Positions 63,545-64,000 of a DNA stretch of 64,000 nucleotides are shown here, piece by piece (position 1 is the stretch's first letter; every line of letters starts with the position of its first letter). The stretch is from Alphaproteobacteria bacterium (lineage in GTDB: Bacteria > Pseudomonadota > Alphaproteobacteria > Reyranellales > Reyranellaceae). The stretch covers positions 397,864-461,863 of the forward strand of contig JAFKFL010000008.1 in NCBI GenBank assembly GCA_017308235.1, in the 5' to 3' direction. Under the pieces are notes generated by a model. It worked only from the letters and a program-made list of their open reading frames with translations, did no database searches and was not told the origin of the DNA. The position numbers and the translations under genes were made by a program.

Positions 63545-64000
63545 ATGATCGAACTTCACACGTGGGGCACGCCCAACGGCCGCAAAGTGTCCATCATGCT
63601 TGAGGAATGCGGGCTGCCTTACAACGTGCACAAGGTCGATATCTCCAAACGCGAGCAGTTCAAACCCGAGTTTCTGAAGATCAGCCCAAACAACCGCATC
63701 CCGGCAATCGTGGATTCCGAGGGACCGGACGGCCAGCCGATGGCACTGTTCGAGTCAGGCGCCATCCTGATCTACCTCGCCGAGAAGACGGGCAAGTTTC
63801 TGTCGAAAGAACCAGTGCAACGCTACAAGACCTTCGAATGGCTGATGTGGCAGATGGGTGGCGTCGGACCGATGTTCGGCCAGGCGCACCACTTCCTGCG
63901 CGCCGCACCGGAGAAGATCGAGTACGGCATCAAGCGCTATGTCGACGAAGCCAAGCGACTCTACGGCGTGCTCGACAAGCAGCTCGGTCATCACCCCTAC
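63545..64000 (+). CDS. Glutathione S-transferase family protein, partial (runs off the window)
   Basis: The first 152 residues are present. They match the Nu-type glutathione transferase at 60.1 kb: IELHTWGTPNGRKVSIMLEE, FKPEFLKISPNNRIPAIVDS and ALFESGAILIYLAEKTGKFL. The C-terminal domain is cut by the window edge. GGGGAGA before the ATG at 63545 is the ribosome binding site. The two paralogues, 3.5 kb apart with six genes from start to start, suggest an old duplication. Confidence 0.88.
   Translation, partial: MIELHTWGTPNGRKVSIMLEECGLPYNVHKVDISKREQFKPEFLKISPNNRIPAIVDSEGPDGQPMALFESGAILIYLAEKTGKFLSKEPVQRYKTFEWLMWQMGGVGPMFGQAHHFLRAAPEKIEYGIKRYVDEAKRLYGVLDKQLGHHPY

Overview
The window looks like chromosomal DNA of a GC-rich free-living alphaproteobacterium. 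The order rpmG, S41 protease, DUF983, rnr, topA, dprA, plsY, pyrC, pyrB is a familiar alphaproteobacterial arrangement, as is the ruvX-gatC-gatA neighbourhood with gatB elsewhere. The many orphan transport-binding proteins and small detoxification enzymes suggest a metabolically versatile soil or water organism; a Reyranella-like or other Rhodospirillales/Hyphomicrobiales member is my guess and is not proven by the sequence. I saw no rRNA, tRNA, CRISPR array, insertion sequence, phage gene or integrase.

Layout. 0-13.5 kb, mostly minus strand: ribosomal protein L33, a lipoprotein-type S41 protease, DUF983, RNase R overlapping topoisomerase I, DprA, an MFS carrier, PlsY, a secreted Pro/Ser-rich protein, and the pyrB-pyrC pair, in which the PyrC has lost metal ligands. 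13.6-16 kb: two divergently transcribed citrate-synthase-family genes, one fused to a MerR-type DNA-binding domain, with palindromes lying over back-to-back promoters. 16-24.8 kb: cytochrome b561/YceI, a 2OG-oxygenase-like protein, RuvX, a cation/proton antiporter with a cyclic-nucleotide-binding-like domain, an AlkD-like protein, GatC/GatA and a PyrE-like phosphoribosyltransferase. 24.8-33.7 kb: a LysE exporter, an N-acyl-D-amino-acid deacylase, a GFA protein, a P450 with a divergent TetR regulator and a perfect operator, AzlCD, a CGNR regulator, an orphan Bug protein and an exported nucleosidase. 33.7-39.7 kb: GatB, a GH15 enzyme, a lactonase/SGNH pair, a VOC protein and an SRPBCC protein.

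39.9-43.3 kb: a sugar-type ABC importer without an ATPase gene. 43.4-48.8 kb: a tightly overlapping run of a secreted metallo-beta-lactamase-fold protein, Gld-like ABC components (the GldG-like protein has a histidine-rich loop), a DUF4340-like protein and a HupE/UreJ-like membrane protein. 48.9-53.9 kb: a serine hydrolase, a second LysE exporter, and a small-heat-shock-protein/Lon operon with a structured leader. 54-58.7 kb: a branched-chain-amino-acid-type ABC importer whose LivM and LivG are fused. 58.7-64 kb: a bacterial PH-domain protein, a polysaccharide-deacetylase-fold protein, two closely similar glutathione transferases, a WYL regulator with a palindromic site, a DUF1579-like protein, a SnoaL-like protein and a DUF2076 protein. 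The last gene runs off the window.

The observations I rate highest are the HTH-citrate synthase and its divergent partner, the Gld/HupE-like operon, the Hsp20-Lon leader, a 20-bp promoter sequence repeated upstream of two apparently leaderless genes, the degenerate PyrC, and the LivM-LivG fusion with an abnormal ABC signature. Product names come from motif and family recognition by eye; no database search was run.
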